Shown here piece by piece: positions 63,320 to 64,000 of a DNA stretch of 64,000 nucleotides. The translations under genes and the position numbers were made by a program. The stretch covers positions 1 through 64,000 of the forward strand of contig JAXLUO010000010.1 in assembly GCA_046329495.1 (NCBI GenBank). Direction: 5' to 3'. Within the stretch, counting starts at the first letter, position 1. Every line of letters starts with the position of its first letter. The notes beneath the pieces were generated by a model. That model had not been told where the DNA came from, did not search any database, and was given only the letters and a program-made list of their open reading frames with translations. Origin of the DNA: Bog-950 sp046329495 (GTDB taxonomy: Bacteria; Bacteroidota; Bacteroidia; Chitinophagales; LD1).

Positions 63320-63569
63320 TGATATCTTTCAGGATGCGATGGTCAAGTGCCAGGTCGGCATACATCGCCTTTAGTTTGCGATTTTCTTCCTGCAACTCTT
63401 TAAGCTGCTTGACCTGGTTTACTTCCATACCGGCATATTTGCTCTTCCAGTTGTAAAAAGTAGCCCGGCTGATACCCATTTCCCGGCAAATATCTTCCGC
63501 TTTGCGGCCAGCAGCTTCTTCCTGGATGGCTTTTACAATCTGTGTTTCGGTGTACTTGGTCTTTTTCAT
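63267..63569 (-). CDS. IS3 OrfA (helix-turn-helix) with -1 frameshift site
   Basis: A 100-residue HTH protein: KYTETQIVKAIQEEAAGRKAEDICREMGISRATFYNWKSKYAGM, then a leucine-zipper helix VKQLKELQEENRKLKAMYADLAL. It overlaps OrfB by 53 bases. A slippery AAAAAAG heptamer on the minus strand (63316-63310) lies in the overlap, where the OrfA-OrfB fusion of IS3 elements forms by -1 slippage. OrfA itself is intact. Confidence 0.92.
   Translation of the reverse strand: MKKTKYTETQIVKAIQEEAAGRKAEDICREMGISRATFYNWKSKYAGMEVNQVKQLKELQEENRKLKAMYADLALDHRILKDIIEKSFKALPEAATGGRS
63310..63316 (-). promoter_or_regulatory. Programmed -1 frameshift slippery heptamer AAAAAAG
   Basis: Sits in the overlap of IS3 OrfA and OrfB. 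Slippage changes the reading from IEKSFKAL to EKKALRPCRK, joining the two frames. Confidence 0.75.
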
Positions 63570-64000
63570 AAAGATGAAATTTAGCGCTTCTGTCTAATTT
63601 CATCCTATCCTATTTTCAGGGGGGCTTACAAACGTGCATTAACACACATGATTAAATCCATAGAAAAACAGATAAAGGAGTTAGAGCAAAAGATGGAAGA
63701 AATCATAGCCATTCACCATAAAAATCTCTATGAGCAACTAAAGAGCATTCCAGGAGTAGGAAGGAAAACAAGCATATTGCTGGTGGTCATTACTGGCGGA
63801 TTTACCAAATTCCAAAATGCAAAGCAGTTAAGCTCTTATGTTGGCCTCAGTCCTCGTATTTATGAGTCTGGAACAAGCGTTAAAGGAAAGGTTAAGATAT
63901 GCAAGATGGGAATGAGCAAAATGCGTGCGCTACTATATGTCTGTTCCTGGTCAGCTATAAAATGCAACACCGCCTGTAAAAACCTATACGAACGCATGGT

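Larger units (their letters stand above)
62344..63630 (-). mobile_element. IS3-family insertion sequence (1,287 bp) inserted in the IS110 transposase
   Basis: The ends are imperfect inverted repeats beginning TGTAAGC: TGTAAGCACCCCCT on the left, and TGTAAGCCCCCCTG read inward from the right. AACG flanks both ends (62340-62343 and 63631-63634), a 4-bp target duplication. Removing the element plus one AACG restores the IS110 reading frame. Both IS3 open frames lie on the minus strand. Confidence 0.92.
61872..64000 (+). pseudogene. IS110-family transposase, frameshifted and interrupted by an IS3 element; runs off the window
   Basis: N-terminal RuvC-like DEDD domain starts MNYIGIDISKLTFDVALEE. 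After CVMEP the frame breaks at 62027/62028: the expected MEATGPYYLK reads as a stop, as if four bases had been lost right after the catalytic-region glutamate. The frame resumes as LKLATYLAEAGIKVSVVNPLVIRRF with KTDKKDAAMIADYG. It is then split at 62343 by IS3, and resumes after 63634 in frame (QRALTHMIKSIEKQ), reaching the C-terminal Tnp20 domain IPGVGRKTSILLVVITGGF and YVGLSPRIYESGTSVKGK with the serine. The true end lies beyond 64000. Confidence 0.93.

Overview
The window looks like a chromosomal segment of a Bacteroidota member, probably of the Chitinophagales/Sphingobacteriales type; the lineage call is a low-confidence inference. The evidence is: two proteins with type IX secretion (T9SS) C-terminal sorting domains, a TonB receptor with a carboxypeptidase-regulatory N-terminus, SprB and PKD repeats, a split NADH dehydrogenase operon with separate nuoC and nuoD and a short nuoG, and at least ten starts preceded by the Bacteroidota -7 promoter element TAnnTTTG. 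Shine-Dalgarno sequences are weak or absent.

Layout. 1-4.4 kb: the end of a large outer-membrane-type protein, then a small envelope sugar cluster (two GT2 glycosyltransferases and a methyltransferase). 4.4-9 kb: a receiver-PAS-histidine kinase and a secreted CotH-kinase protein. 9-17.9 kb: a YyaL-type protein, a MIP18/SufT-type protein, a bacilliredoxin, small SRPBCC and hypothetical proteins, an LptF/G permease - PAP2 phosphatase - ArnT-like glycosyltransferase operon, a DUF983 protein and an MgtC-like protein. 18-26.8 kb: a secreted protein, a flippase, tRNA-His, a 0.6 kb non-coding repeat array, mtgA, folK, sppA and small genes. 26.9-34.3 kb: a multi-PAS kinase and a 1,647-residue secreted metalloprotease with PKD and SprB repeats. 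34.3-34.8 kb: non-coding repeats. 34.8-51.3 kb: the complete nuoA-N operon on the minus strand, interrupted by a GT-C-like membrane protein (between nuoE and nuoF) and by an MNT/HEPN toxin-antitoxin pair plus a lipoprotein (between nuoF and nuoG). 51.4-61.5 kb: an AHSA1-like protein, LysM, NfeD, kdsB, rocD, a collagen-like protein and a TonB-dependent receptor. 61.5-64 kb: an IS110-family element, frameshifted and interrupted by an IS3-family element that is itself decayed; the IS110 leader folds like a bridge RNA.

How it fits together. Complex I supplies respiration. LptF/G, PAP2, ArnT-like, KdsB, the flippase and the GT2s point to LPS and surface glycan synthesis. The T9SS proteins and the TonB receptor act at the cell surface. 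The main accessory signals are the interrupted nuo operon, three families of non-coding repeats, and the nested insertion sequences next to a palindromic repeat.
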